Assembly: GCA_013365325.1 (NCBI GenBank)
Contig: JABVXV010000056.1
Location: forward strand, 220,006 to 284,005
Length of the DNA: 64,000 nucleotides
Direction: 5' to 3'
From: Dipetalonema caudispina
Lineage: Eukaryota; Nematoda; Chromadorea; Rhabditida; Onchocercidae
Both the position numbers and the translations under genes were made by a program. Shown piece after piece: positions 32,319 to 45,060 of this stretch. The notes under the pieces were generated by a model. It made no database searches, was not told the origin of the DNA, and worked only from the letters and a program-made list of their open reading frames with translations. The first letter of the stretch is position 1; every line of letters starts with the position of its first letter.

Positions 32319-33747
32319 TTACAACTGCCCACACTGCGTAATAACAATAGGAATTTTCGGTTTATTATTTTGACCTGTTGGAACATTTTCGATTTTTCGC
32401 ACTGTTAATAAACCATCCAATACTCTTCCTGTAAAAACATTTCGATTTGAAACATATTAAAGAAAGAAATACCTTAAGAGAGAATTTTATGTTTGGGAAA
32501 CTAAAAAAGTCAGATATTTCTAGAATAATAAAGAATGGTAAAGAGGAAGAAAATGGTAAAACGATGGGAAGTAGTGAATGAGATCAATGAAACTAAGATA
32601 GAAATAAGGAATCGTGAGGAAAAAATGGTTTAACTACAATTTAGAACTGCGAAATTCGTCCAGGATAAGCAATTTGAACCAGTTACAAAATCCTGATTTG
32701 GAGTTAGTGTTTCAGAAGAAGAAAACTGAGAAGTGAATCATTCCAGTAAAGAAAGAGATTGATCAAAAAGTTGAACGAAACAGCAAAGATCAGTAAAGTT
32801 TTGCTAATTGACAACTAACCAAAAACGACATGCTTCTTATCAAGAAAGTCACACTTTGCACATGTTATGAAAAACTGACAACCATTTGTATCTGGTCCAG
32901 CATTCGCCTGCAAAACAATTGTAGAAGTTTTGCTTATAAAAACCGGAATCATTTATCGAACCGCTTTAATAATAAAAAAAAGTTACCATCGACAGAATTC
33001 CCGGTCCTGAATGTTCCAAATCAAAATTTTCGTCCCTGAATTTCGACCCGTATATACTTGTCATGCCAGTACCATCACCCTGCAACATATCCACAAAACA
33101 GCTGAATAAAACATGAATAACACAATATGAAGACGTCTAGAAAAATGAAGCTAGCAAAAACTTCGCCAACTTTGATTTCATATGACGAAAGTTACTCAAA
33201 GCGGCAGTAACAACAAACAATTAATGGAAAAATTCTAACCATAATACCATAATGAAATATCAAATGAACCTAACTAACACAGATCATATCACTTCTCACC
33301 CAATAACACAGCCTATACTGCAAACTAACATTGACAAAATCGCCTCCCTGAATCATAAAGTCCTTAATCACTCTATGAAATTGTGCATTTTTGTAGCCAA
33401 CTGGAACACCATCTCTGCGATATTCGCCAGTGCAAAATTGTCTAAAAGAAATGGTGGCAGTAAAGTGGACTGTCAGCTGAAGAATTACGTTGAGCCATTG
33501 CCGATTACAAGATATACTCACTACTTACAAGACATCGATATCAAACATTATTTTACTCAACAAAATAATGCTTATTTTTCGCAACATTTTCTTCAAACCT
33601 GAAATTCTCAGCAGTTTTTGGGCAAACATCTGCGAATAATTCCATTTTGATTGTTCCAATAGGTGCACCACCAGCAGTCATTTCCATGAACACTATAGGA
33701 TTATCGGGATGCCTTAATTGTTCTGCCAAATGATCGTAATCACTCAT
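32319..33747 (-). CDS. PPIH: Cyclophilin PPIH / CYN-11 (spliceosomal peptidyl-prolyl isomerase)
   Basis: Peptidyl-prolyl cis-trans isomerase of the PPIH (CypH, SnuCyp-20) group, which binds Prp4 in the U4/U6 snRNP. Minus-strand exons 33599-33747, 33330-33441, 32987-33079, 32820-32907 and 32319-32428 give 183 residues, with all phases closed. The family core includes [83 protein letters not shown] and [27 protein letters not shown] is typical of PPIH. Catalytic or ligand residues R73, F78, M79, Q81 and H144 are present. The position of cyclosporin-contact Trp121 of CypA is Phe139 (CDFLDKKH), where human PPIH has Trp. The N-terminal extension [15 protein letters not shown] is longer than in human. 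An acceptor-like TTATAG lies 2 nt before the ATG. Confidence 0.96.
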
Positions 33748-33749
33748 AC

Positions 33750-33755
33750 CTATAA
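33750..33755 (-). promoter_or_regulatory. Probable trans-splice acceptor of PPIH
   Basis: On the minus strand TTATAG is followed by GT and then the PPIH ATG. It is an isolated acceptor next to the start with no upstream exon, consistent with spliced-leader addition. Positional inference. Confidence 0.4.
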
Positions 33756-34690
33756 CACTAATACTAAATAAAGTTTATTTGCCACGATAATACTGAATAA
33801 CGCTTGTTTACCACGACGACAAATTAATACTGTTTATTTGAAACAATCATGTTGAATAACTTTTTCTCCTAACGTTAGAGAAAAAAGGAAACTAAACTAA
33901 GCATATTATAATATAGGATATTGTAAACTACGCCATATGCATCCCGTCTATACGTAAACAACTAATTAAAACAAACCACCACAAAACCCCAAAGACAATC
34001 GCGCTAGTGGTAAATGCTAGTAGCAGAAGTCAAAAAATTCCATAACGTCACCCTAAGTTTCTCGCTATGAAAATTATAATCTCGTAAAAGTTTGACGGGA
34101 TGGCAATTTACGGTAGGTTGTATATGTCATGTTTAAACTTTCCGAAGTGAGAGAGCTCTGGTTTCTATACTTGAAGTCCGGAAAAATTTACTAGTGGTGA
34201 AATAACTGGTAGAGAGCAAATAATCTAATTATTTGAGATAGTCTTTTCTCCAAACTTTAAAGTTTAAATCACATAGTTGTTCATTCTTCGTATTGTTTTA
34301 CGATCTCATGTAGAAATGATCGATGAAATTTACTAATATGTTATTTATGGATTCGGGTAATAGCCAGAAATTTACTTCCTCTCTTAGCATTAATCGAGAT
34401 TGAGTTAATATTCAGAACTGATGAAATTGGTAACTCTAATTTACCCGATCGAAATGATTAATCAGCTGCGCAAAGCATTCTCTACTGATCATTCTCCTCA
34501 CTTTGCTGGAATGATAATATTGTGATACAATTTGGAACCAGCTATGATGATAACATATGAATAAAGCATTTCGTAGCTTAGGAAATTTTGTTCAACCATT
34601 TTTCGAATACACTTACTGATTATATCAACCAATTAGGACTGAACTAATTTCGAAATCTTCAACATCTAATTGTAAGCCATTGCATGCTAA

Positions 34691-34870
34691 TATTATTACT
34701 ATTGTTATTTTTATTATTATCATTATCACTATCATTATCATTATTGTCATTCTTTTACTCGATTGTTTGGTCATATTTTATTAATTCATCATTTTAATTC
34801 AATATTCTTATTATTATCATTATTTTTATTAATAACTAATATTGCTGTTATTATTATTATTATTAGTGAT
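34691..34870. repeat. Imperfect ATT/ATC trinucleotide-rich tracts
   Basis: Two blocks (about 34690-34750 and 34805-34870) of TTATTA and ATCATT triplets with interruptions; a decayed microsatellite. Confidence 0.7.
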
Positions 34871-35288
34871 AATAGCAGTAAGAGCGCACATGATAACAAT
34901 TAAGAGGATGTAAGCATAGCAATGATTTAATTAGTTCATAACATAAATATGAGATGCCATTTTAAAGATAATTTGAAAGCAAGAAATAGTCAATTGTCAT
35001 TCTTTCATCATTGCTTCTTTCATTGTCTTCAATTATGCCGCGTCATTAATTAATATTAAATGGCAAAATATATATCTATTTCCGGTGTCATACCCTTCCA
35101 ATCTTTTGTGTGTTTTATCACTTCGTTCAACCATAACTATTACATCATCACCATCATTTGATTCGAGTTTGAAGGACGATAAGCAACATTTAACATCTCA
35201 TTACGCTATGGTAGTATGCATTTGAGAGCATTTTAGGAAATCTTCTTTGATACCTGCAATGTCAAATAGTTAACACATCATGGCCAAA

Positions 35289-35363
35289 TATCATCATCAT
35301 TATCATTATCGTCATCTCATCATTATTACCATCATCATCATCATCATCATCACTATTATCACT
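35289..35363. repeat. ATC/CAT trinucleotide microsatellite
   Basis: CATCATTATCATTATC followed by an uninterrupted run of CAT triplets around 35330-35350. Confidence 0.75.
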
Positions 35364-36079
35364 ATAGATCATTGAAGTTACATTTTTCTTTTGATTTAAG
35401 TTTCATTAAAGTTATATTGCTTCAGTAATAATTGAAATCGTTTCAGCTTACTGTAGACCTACTGTAATGCTTCCTTAATGATACTCAACTCATAATGAAA
35501 CATTTGTAGAAATAAATAATTTATTTCATTTTGAAACTGTCTGACATTTTAAGTAGAAAATGGAAACTGTATGGATCGGAAATTATGAATATTGAAATAA
35601 ATTACCGAAATGTATATATTTATTCCTTTTTAATCACCTTCATATTTTTTAAAAATGTTTGTAATAATAAGGCGAAATGAAGTATAAGGCAAAAGTACTG
35701 CAAAGAATATTGTCATTTCTCTCCTCTTTTCATCAAATTAATGAAACTATCTATTCCTGAATGATTATCCAGAATGCTACGGATAATCGCATCTTTCATT
35801 CTGTACTACGGTTTCCAACAGAATAAATAACAATGCAACACTTTCCCTAATAATCTTTTCCTTGTTCTTCTTGAATTGTTTCATCATAGGGAAAAGTTTC
35901 CATAAGATGAAAAACGGGGGGGGGGAGGGGGGCCGAAATTTTTATGATATATCTTCAGTGTCACCGTCTCCGTTTCTCCGTTTTCTTGTAGCAAATGATG
36001 GTTTCCGTCCATTTCACTATCTAATATGAATGATTTTTATAAGGGATTGTTTGAATTAAGGAAAGAAGAATGTATTGAG

Positions 36080-36540
36080 AAACTGATGGTTCGGGTACCC
36101 GAAGACAAGGATAGGGAAGAATGAGAATGAGGGTGGCGATTAAAACGGGTTCTCCGCCCTTCCCTTTACAGCTCGACTAAAACCAACCGATCGGCCTAAC
36201 CACCACTTCCTTGCTCCCCCGCTCCTAACTTCGACCGCTACCACCCTCCAGCTATTACTACTTCCAGAAATCATTGCAACTCATGTAGAGATATGAATAT
36301 ACAAATACACATACACACACATACATCCACACACATACACACATACACATACACACATGCACACCCACACACATACATACATATATTCATATACATGTAT
36401 ATATAAATGTACCATGGGATACGTCATTTTGTGTCCATCGGAAGGTGGAATTGTCGTACGACCGATAGAATCAGCAGCATTCAGCGGCGATCATCTCTCT
36501 CTCTCTTTCTCTCTCTCTCTACTCACGCCTCCTCGTTGAT
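36080..36540. other. Locally GC-richer island with CA and TC repeats
   Basis: About 36080-36255 is clearly richer in G and C than the surroundings (for example CTCCGCCC, CGATCGGCC, CTCCCCCGCTCC). It is followed by a CA/CATA repeat (36298-36385), a short codon-like segment starting ATGGGATACGTC near 36415, and a TC repeat (36495-36520). It may be a promoter or 5' UTR of the PTR gene 2.7 kb downstream, or an unrecognised exon. No function can be assigned. Confidence 0.4.
36298..36385. repeat. CA/CATA dinucleotide microsatellite
   Basis: Runs of ACACACATAC and CACACACATAC over roughly 90 bp. Confidence 0.75.
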
Positions 36541-39187
36541 GAAATTTTTAATTTTTATTTTAACTGCATAACCACTCCCGAGTGGTTTCTTTTTTCTTAA
36601 TAATTATCATCTTTGTTTTAACAAAGTGATAAACTTATCTTACATTTCCTGTGCTAAACTTCTCAAGTCAAGTAACATAGGTCAAACGAATCGGTAGGAT
36701 ACTTTGATGAAGCATATTTACCACTTTTTAATTTCTTTATTACTTTATATATTAACTTATCAAACAAAACTGTCTTTCGTAACATTCGTCAAGGAAAATA
36801 AAATCACGAAGAATAATAAATTATCTTCCATACTTCAATTTCATAATTTTTAAACTTTTATAAAAGTAAGAAAAAATTACCTGAAATTAATTTTTGTAAT
36901 TTTCTTCCCAAAATTTATAACTTTTGAATTAGAATAGAAGCACTGCATTGCATAAGTGGTAAATCTTGTCAGTCCTATAAAATGACACTATCCAAACAAC
37001 TTATCTTGTTGTTACAAAATTCCTCCTTGACCTTATTCATTAGAGAAATGAATTATTATTTGTTTAACAAAGCAATTTTGCTTCATATTCAGCCAATAGT
37101 TGTAATTATTAAGAAATTCTCTTATAAGGTTAATGTAAAATTACCTTAGTTGTCATGCAAATGTTCACATGATCACTTGTTCAAATTAATACACATTTTA
37201 ATTACAAATGTTCGTCAAATTAGAAAGCAGTTTCATCAAAATTACATTCAGTTTTTGTTCAACTGAATATAATTTGTTTTTGTCAACTTTTTCGAAAGTA
37301 ATGCCATGAGAGCACTTACGAAATTATTTTATCTTTTATGCAATTGAGTTAAATGGAGCAATAAAAATACAATCTTTACGTGTGACTAAAATAATGATCA
37401 ATTTCTTGATTCCTGTTCATTAAGATAAACAACAGACAAACAAACTATACTGTTGACAACAATCGATCATGGATACATCATGATTAAATTCTCCTGTTAT
37501 CATCTCATCTTCCTGTCACTCAGTATCACGGGAATGGGAAAGTTTCGAGTTTGATAGTTCAAACAGCATGAATTATTCCCAAATTAGTCCAAAAAAAAAT
37601 TCTCTTTCACTTTAATGATATAGGTTGTCTAAAATTATGGTATGCTTTTGTTGAAAAAATACTAAGAAAAATAGGAAGAAAAAAAAGAAAAATACATAGT
37701 TCAGATCATTTGGAGTCGTCAAACAGGATCAGTGCACTAATGCGATTTCGATTTCGATTTATGGCATCGAGAAGTTATACTATCGAAGCTACTCCATTCA
37801 ATTTAATATAAAATTTCTTTGGGAAGGATATAGACATGTACAGAGAGATGTGTATGTCCTTAAGCGAATAAATATGAATTAAAAAATTTCTGAAGTTTGA
37901 CCTCGTTAAAAGTCCATCCAAAAATTTATTCATACTTCTACCATTTACTGCTCATTGCAATACTGTTTTCTGCCAATAACTGTGGTTTTATATTATATCT
38001 TTTTGAATTTCCTTATCAAAATTCTATTGAATTTGTTCAATTTATCCAATGCTTTTTTTTAGTTTTAAATGTAAATAATATTTTAATATCATTTTTCACT
38101 TCAAGTCAATGATCATTCTATCAAAATCTAAATCCAAATCTAATTCTTGTTAGTTTCAATTATATTTTAAAATCATGATGAAATATTAGACTGACGTTTG
38201 TATGGAAAATTTTGTAAAAAAAAAGTCAACTTTTTTCATTTTTTACCTGAAAAATAAAAATGCAAGCTTAAAATTTCAGAATTAAGAAAAATAATTAATA
38301 GGCAGGTCAAAACAATGACTGGCATTACTTATCAATGTTCCTTAACAAAACCATGAACTAATCTAAATAGTCTGAAATTACTTTCAAATGGGTAATAAAT
38401 AATCATTGTTGCATTTTTAGGAAAGAAAGAAAAGGGGAATTGAAGGTTTTGTTGAGTGGGAATGAAAATTTAAGAAATAATTACCCATGAAAATGGAGCA
38501 TCAATTCTTGTTCATCTTTTTTTTCTTTTTTTTGTTTCAAGTTATTATTATCTTGTTTTTCTTCGTAATTAATAGTTCCTCTTCTTCTTTATCATGCACT
38601 ATTTTCGTGTTTTCAGTTGAAAAGATATAATCGTTTGCTTACCATATATATTTAAATTGAAAAATTGCAATTTCCGATTATTAGAAATGTGGGATTTTGA
38701 ACAAAAATGAAAGCCATATAAGAGTTAAGGAATGTATGAAATAGAGGGACTGTAATCGTCTGAAGGTCATCGGCATCCATTCATTCTATCCGTTCATTTC
38801 TCCTTTCTTCCATTAAGTAATTCTGATCGGTATTAAAAATTATCGGACGAAGTGTCCACATGAAAACTAGGAAATCAATCTTCTGCCCAATGTTTTCCTC
38901 CTGTACTTTGTTTTGTCTTTTTTTTTTTGATAAAATAACAAACAGATTTATTAACCTATTAAATGTGCATCAAACTTTTTCAAATGAATTATTTCGTTCC
39001 TTCGTGAATTTTAACATATCAATACAATTCAACGTAGCAGGCTAATTTCTTTTCTTCATCGAATGGAAATAACATTGGTAAAGTCTAATAGTTCTCACTT
39101 TTTCAGCAATTATGTAAGGTACGCTAACGTTGATTTTTCACGTTCGCGGTGATATTTTCAGCATATTTTCAGTCTAATGGTTAGGTA
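36541..39187. other. AT-rich upstream flank of the PTR gene
   Basis: No coding exon is supported; the short open frames here are AT-driven. Presumably holds PTR upstream regulatory sequence. Confidence 0.45.
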
Positions 39188-42100
39188 ATGGAAAGATTTC
39201 GGGTTTTTGTCGAAAGCAAAGCACAAGAAATCTTTTACAGAACAGGAATATACATTGCACGAAAACCGAAAGCTTTCTTGTTTTCAATGTAAGTTTTATT
39301 TGCAGTTAATTACGAAATAGTTTTATCATAAATTGCTGCAGATTGCAGAAGTGATTTCTGATGAAAAATTAACAATCGATCTATTTTTCGCTGCATTTTA
39401 ATACATTACAAGTGTTACAGTAATGATTGCTATACTGTTCCACGGAATGATCTAACGAAAGATATCAGTTGATCAGTTATGTTCAAATATATGAACAAAT
39501 TTAAAATAATATTAATTTCGACATCATCTCCCGTAGTTTCTAATGCAGTTTAGTCGTAAAATTCGCATACGATCATCGCATTATTCTGTTTATTAAAATT
39601 CTAAAAAAGAATAAAAAAAGAAAAAAAGAAAAAATAGAGAAATGATTTGATGAAAAATGATTTGTAATATAATAAATCAAAACAAAATGATTATTGAATA
39701 TCTAAGGATGGGAAAAAAAAAAACTGGTATTTTAGAAAAGAGCTTTCATTATATACGGGAAGATTACGACATATATTTTGACTTCAACATATTATTACAT
39801 GTCTTACAACCAGTTTCTAACCTTTTTTTCTTCAAGCTTATACAAATTATTTGCAAAGCTCTTACATTCAGTAGCAACTTAAAACCGGATTATTATCAAT
39901 TTATGCACAATACTGAATCGTTGATACTTTAATGCTCAGTATACGCGACAAATTGCTCGAAACTTACTCGGAATCAAAGATGAAAAAAGAAAAAGTAATT
40001 CTTAGATTCAGTGTACCTACACGTTTAGTCACATAATTATTGTAAAAATATGCATAAGTAATTACTAATAAATTACCAAGAAAAAAAGACCAAGAGAGAA
40101 GAAAACATTTTAACTTTCCTAACAATTCCTCAATGTTTAAATCTCGGTGAAATCCTTCCTTTGATTCAAATATCAATCTGCAAACAGATAAATAATTGAA
40201 AAAGGAAAAATGTGAACCAACTACTGTATAAGCACTACTGTCACTCCTGGTAACTTGTGATCGTAATCAACTACAGAAAAGGATACTGTATCATTTATTT
40301 CGGAAATTTCTTATTATAAAAGTAATTTATTGGAGAAATTAGGAATGTTTAGAAATAAGTGAATACATGGATGGAATAGTAAGGAATAGCACAGCAAAAA
40401 AAAAAAAATAAATCAGTAATAAATTACAGTAACCTTTGGAGAGCTTTTTTGTTTAACAGCAAGAATTGAGAATAATGCAAAGAATTTTAGTAATATTAAA
40501 ATAAATGATGACTTGATTGTCTTTCTTCATCTGTTTCAGTATAACTCATTTCATCTTTACTATCATGAACATTGGCATCCGTGAAACGTAATCGAATCGA
40601 TCATATCTGTAAAAAAATTGCCTATCGTTTCTTATTGAAAATTTCTACTGATTTCCCACTCCCACCAAATACTGCCCTTAAAATATAGATGGGAAATTTT
40701 TTGCACTAATTCACACCAACTTTCATTACAAATCTTCTGATTGAAATATTGTTAAAGTTTAAAGTTGAAAGATATCTCTGAAAAAATGTCACTTTTTTGT
40801 CTAATAATTGGTTTTCCAATACTTATTTGATGAAATGTAAATCATAAAACGTTATTTTACTAACTTATAATTGCCAAATGTTTTGTTTCAGATTATTGTT
40901 GACAGCTTTGTTAGCAATAGGTGCGGTAAATTTCCATGAGCATAACAATGTTCGTGAGGACTTCAGCGCGGATGATTCACCATCGCGGTATGAATATGCG
41001 GTCACTGAAGATTTCTTCCGGAATTTCGGATCACCTTTTCATGTAGTGGTAGCTATGAAAGCTGCTGATGATGGATCATTGTTAAGACCTAAGTAAGTTT
41101 TACGTCTTATCGAGGTAATAGCATATTTAATGAACAGATACCGTGTGCGATCAGTGAGAGAAATATGAATTTTATTTATGAATTGAGGATTTTATTTATG
41201 TGGTTATTACTACCACGAATATTATTGTTTGGCCGATCATCATCATATGTTTCGAGTCAAAATTTCTCTCGGTAATGGGCTAATTTCTCCCATCTACACT
41301 GTTTTTCATTGCTGCAATCGTCATCAGATCTGCGAAAGATACGATTTTCAATCTTCATTCTTTGAATGGAAATCTGAAATTGAAATTTAGATAAGAGTAA
41401 GTAAGAATAAGTAGGTAATTTCGTTCATTCACTTTTCCTACGTTTTAGATATTACTGTTATCGCAATAATTATTTGTAAATCTAAAAGTAGCATTGAAGA
41501 TATTTGGACAAAGTGATTGAAATCGAAGATTATTTGCAATCCAAACTTAGCGTTCCATACAATGGGAGACAGATTACTTATTCGGATTTCTGCGAATCTA
41601 ATTGTGAAACAAGTGATATTGTGAGCATTTTTCTGAACATGTACAGAGAAGTCCATGTCAGGTAGGATTCAATTTTCCTCCCTTACTTACTTATTTGATA
41701 AAAATTGGTATTCCGTTCTAATTTTCTTATGATAGCTCCTTATATAACTTTAATAAAAGTTTTAAATTCATTGCTTCAGGAAAAAAGGAAACGTCAAGTT
41801 AACATATCCATCGATGGATGTATTCGGTAATCGAATATATCTAGCTAATAATATTTTTCAAGTGGAGCTCAACAACAAGTTAGTTGTTTGGTAATTTGAA
41901 ATAATTAATAGTAGCGAAATCATAATTAATAAGATCCTAATTAATTTGCAAATTCCATTAGAAAAATTAGAATTAATTCTTACTAAATCATTATGAATTA
42001 GTTTAGTTGTCGTTATCCTATTTTGACTTTCCTATTTTAGCCAATCTTAAGATTTTCATCATCATATTGGCCTATTATCACTTACCATTACAATCACTTA

Positions 42101-43766
42101 TCTAATTACTCAATTTGAAGATCTCATATAATCGAAAGCTGTCGAATGATTGCAATTAACTTTCAAGCAATTCAAAAGAATGCCTCAAGCGTAGAAATAA
42201 TGAATAAATGGGAGCATGAGGTGTTCATGTTTTCCGAAAGCACTAAAAATGATTCATTGATTCGAGTCTATGCTACATCTGAAGGCTTAGTTAGCAAAGA
42301 AGTTCGTCGTACAGGTTTGCATATCAGAATCTTTCAAAAGAAATTTATTTAAGAAAGAATTGCTCCGAGAGTTGGTTCTATTCGATAACAATTTGGTAAA
42401 TTTTAAAAAGTGAAACATCTTAGTGTCAAGAAAATTTAGAAATTTCGAAAACACAAATTGGAAATTTAAATATGAAACAAAAGATAAGGCTTGCATTTTA
42501 ACGAATCAATATTACTCTTTGACCATGAATGGCTAAATCTACAGGCAAATAGCTCGATATAATTTCTTGAAATTATAATTGAAAAGGTTAATGTCACGTT
42601 TCGATATTACGATTCTACATTTATTGTCCTTCAATACGTCACTTTACTGAAATCTACCCATTTCAGGTTTACAAGCATTACCGTTCATTACCGTATCCTT
42701 CCTTGCTGTGTTATTATTCACGGTAATAACATCACTGAAACGAGATCCGGTAACCAGTAAACCATGGGAAGCAGCATTCGGTGTTTTCTGTCCCATACTT
42801 TCACTTGTCGCATCCTTTGGACTACTTTTTTGGGTGTGTAAGTTTCATTATTGAGGTGAAAAATTCAAAAAAAAAGTGATAAAATAAAATTAGGAAGGAA
42901 AATATGAATTTCAATAATGAGAAAAAAAGCGTTGAATTCTTGTCAAACGTAATGAATTGTCACAAATAAAAGAGAATAATAAGTCATTCTTTCTTCGAAA
43001 TATTCAAAAATCAAGCAAATACATAGCCTAGACCAAAAGATTAGAATAAATACAAACCTGAAAAAAATATACTATAATACTACTTATTGTTATATCAACA
43101 TAAAAGTTTATTGATTTCCAACGTAACAGATAAAACAAAAATCTAATTATCACTTTCTACACGGAATCTTACTAACGTTACGTCTCATTAAAAGTGAAAG
43201 AATTAATAATAATAAAGTTTTCAGTGCAACTTCCCATTTCTACCAATCGTCTGTGTAGTACCATTTCTGGTATTAGCAATTGGTGTCGATGATGTGTTCA
43301 TTTTTCTTCATTGTTATCATCGAACTGATCCCAGACTTCCTGTTGAAGAACGAATTGGTAAAATGCTTGCCGAAGCTGGACCATCGATAACGATCACCTC
43401 TCTTACCAACTTTCTATCATTTGCGATCAGTATTTTCACGCCAACTCCAGCTATACAGGTAATTATTTTCCCCAAACTGAAAACAATTAGATGAAAAATG
43501 AATCTATTAAATGCATTTGTTTAAAAGGATGTGGAATTCATTAGATTTGGCGAAACAGTGTTTCATCTACTCCTTCTACGAGGAACTTTCTACGACTTCT
43601 CCGAAATCTTTTGCAGATATTCAGTACATATATCAGTGTTGCGGTAGTATTCGATTACGCTTACCAAATTTTCTTATATTCGGCAATTTTGACGTTTGGC
43701 GCACATCGTGAGAAGAAACGTTTGCATGCATTCATTCCATGTATATCGATCTCTGAAACTGAGAAG
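39188..43766 (+). CDS. Patched-related (PTR) protein, N-terminal half with SSD-like domain
   Basis: Nematode PTR proteins are 12-TM RND-type transporters related to Patched. Exons 39188-39288, 40892-41092, 41500-41661, 41780-41878, 42121-42314, 42667-42833, 43225-43458 and 43617-43766 give 436 residues with all phases closed. The start encodes [13 protein letters not shown] and then TM1 ([17 protein letters not shown]). The first extracellular loop has [16 protein letters not shown] and [15 protein letters not shown]. The SSD-like block has [57 protein letters not shown] (GVDD at 328-331), [19 protein letters not shown] and IFTPTPAIQ. The last exon seen has [18 protein letters not shown] and ends at a GTTGTT donor after ETEK. 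The second half (loop 2 and TM7-12) is not visible in the next 8 kb. If the last donor is not used, the frame runs on to a stop at 43886. Confidence 0.9.
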
Positions 43767-44037
43767 GTTGTTTTCAATAGTTTCAAATACCTAAATTTCC
43801 ATTTTCAAATCATTGATCTCTTAAGTAGCAAAAAAAGATTTCACAAAATACATCAATTTGCAAACAGCACTATACTTCAAGTTTGATTTTAAAGTCCTTG
43901 TTATGCATCATTCAAAATTCCGTTGGTTTTCAATTTTTTAGGTAATCATCATTTTTGTTGCGGAAAACAAAAAGCTCAACTTTCGTATTGTGTCCTTCTT
44001 TCCTGTGATAAATTGCAATTTTTAACTTTTAAAATTT

Positions 44038-44039
<2 letters not shown>

Positions 44040-44122
<83 letters not shown>

Positions 44123-44132
44123 TAATAATAAC

Positions 44133-44173
<41 letters not shown>
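44040..44173. repeat. AAT trinucleotide microsatellite
   Basis: About 45 AAT units with two AAC interruptions. It creates long poly-Asn (+) and poly-Leu (-) open frames that are not genes. Confidence 0.95.
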
Positions 44174-44175
<2 letters not shown>

Positions 44176-44688
44176 TTACTAGAATGTGAAATGCATCGGT
44201 AGTGAAAAACGCTTCATCACCAAAGAAAAATAAATTCAGTTGAAATTTGAAATAATAAATGAATTTCATGGGGTCCTCAGTTTAATACGAATATGTGCTT
44301 CAAAGTATTTTGCAAGAAATATTATTTATTCTGCAGTGACTGAAAAAAAATTAAGAAACTCGAGAAAAAAAAATATATAATACCTATCTATTAGCATATT
44401 TCTTTTTTTTTAACAGTGAAATTTGTTTTAAAGATGTGAGTTTATGGATTGATACTGTTTAATGTAAAAGATTACCATAAGATTCATTCTAAAATAATTG
44501 CATTAAATGATGGAAACATAAAAGAAATTAATTTTTTCCATTTTTTTTCTATATGAATTTATTAAATTTCTTTCAATGATTGTACAATAAATGAAATCAT
44601 TCAATGATATAAAATCTTAAGTGAAAAACAAAAAATTAGTCAGAAAAATACTTAAAATAGAAAAGAATAGAATATAATCGTAAACAAA

Positions 44689-45060
44689 TTAAAAGTTAAA
44701 ATAGTTTAAGGGAAGAGATATTTGTAATGGGTGTAATTTGTTCATATTACAAATATCTTCCTTCCTTCCTTCCATCAGTAATTTCACACTAATTGAGGAA
44801 GGAAAAAGAGGTAAATATGAAGTGAACTGGATTAGAGTACCACTATTCGGAGATCCTTGTTGAAATTGGCTTTGATGGCGAAGAAGAGGAAGGGAACTCG
44901 AGCTTTCTACACTATCGAGATCTCGGATATTTGAAGTGCAGTGCATAGACGATAGACATAGATACACCGATCCAAATGAACTAACGCTTTTGCTTCCGAA
45001 GATGCAGCAGTCGGTGTGGATGAATGAATGGATCGTATCGTTACAGTAGAAGAAATTCAT
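44689..45060 (-). other. Candidate exon or chance open frame, Ser-rich
   Basis: A 123-codon minus-strand frame lies in locally GC-richer DNA, with SVSSFGSVYLCLSSMHCTS and LPLLRHQSQFQQGSPNSGT. It looks more protein-like than its surroundings and could be a receptor cytoplasmic tail, but no splice-linked partner exon or domain was found. The opposite strand also has short protein-like frames. Strand and coding status are unresolved. Confidence 0.2.

Larger units (their letters stand above)
33748..36079. other. Intergenic with ATT/ATC-rich simple repeats
   Basis: Upstream of PPIH. No coding exon is supported. Contains simple-sequence tracts near 34690-34870 and 35290-35360 and a near-perfect G run at 35916-35932. 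Confidence 0.5.

Noticed and set aside
33252..33602. 116-codon + strand frame
   Set aside because: Antisense of a PPIH exon plus its intron.
43767..43886. Read-through C-terminus of the PTR frame
   Set aside because: The frame after ETEK is AT-driven and unlike PTR sequence; the GTTGTT donor is a better reading, though the next exon is missing.
43923..44269. Long poly-Asn (+) and poly-Leu (-) open frames
   Set aside because: Produced entirely by the AAT microsatellite; no flanking coding sequence.
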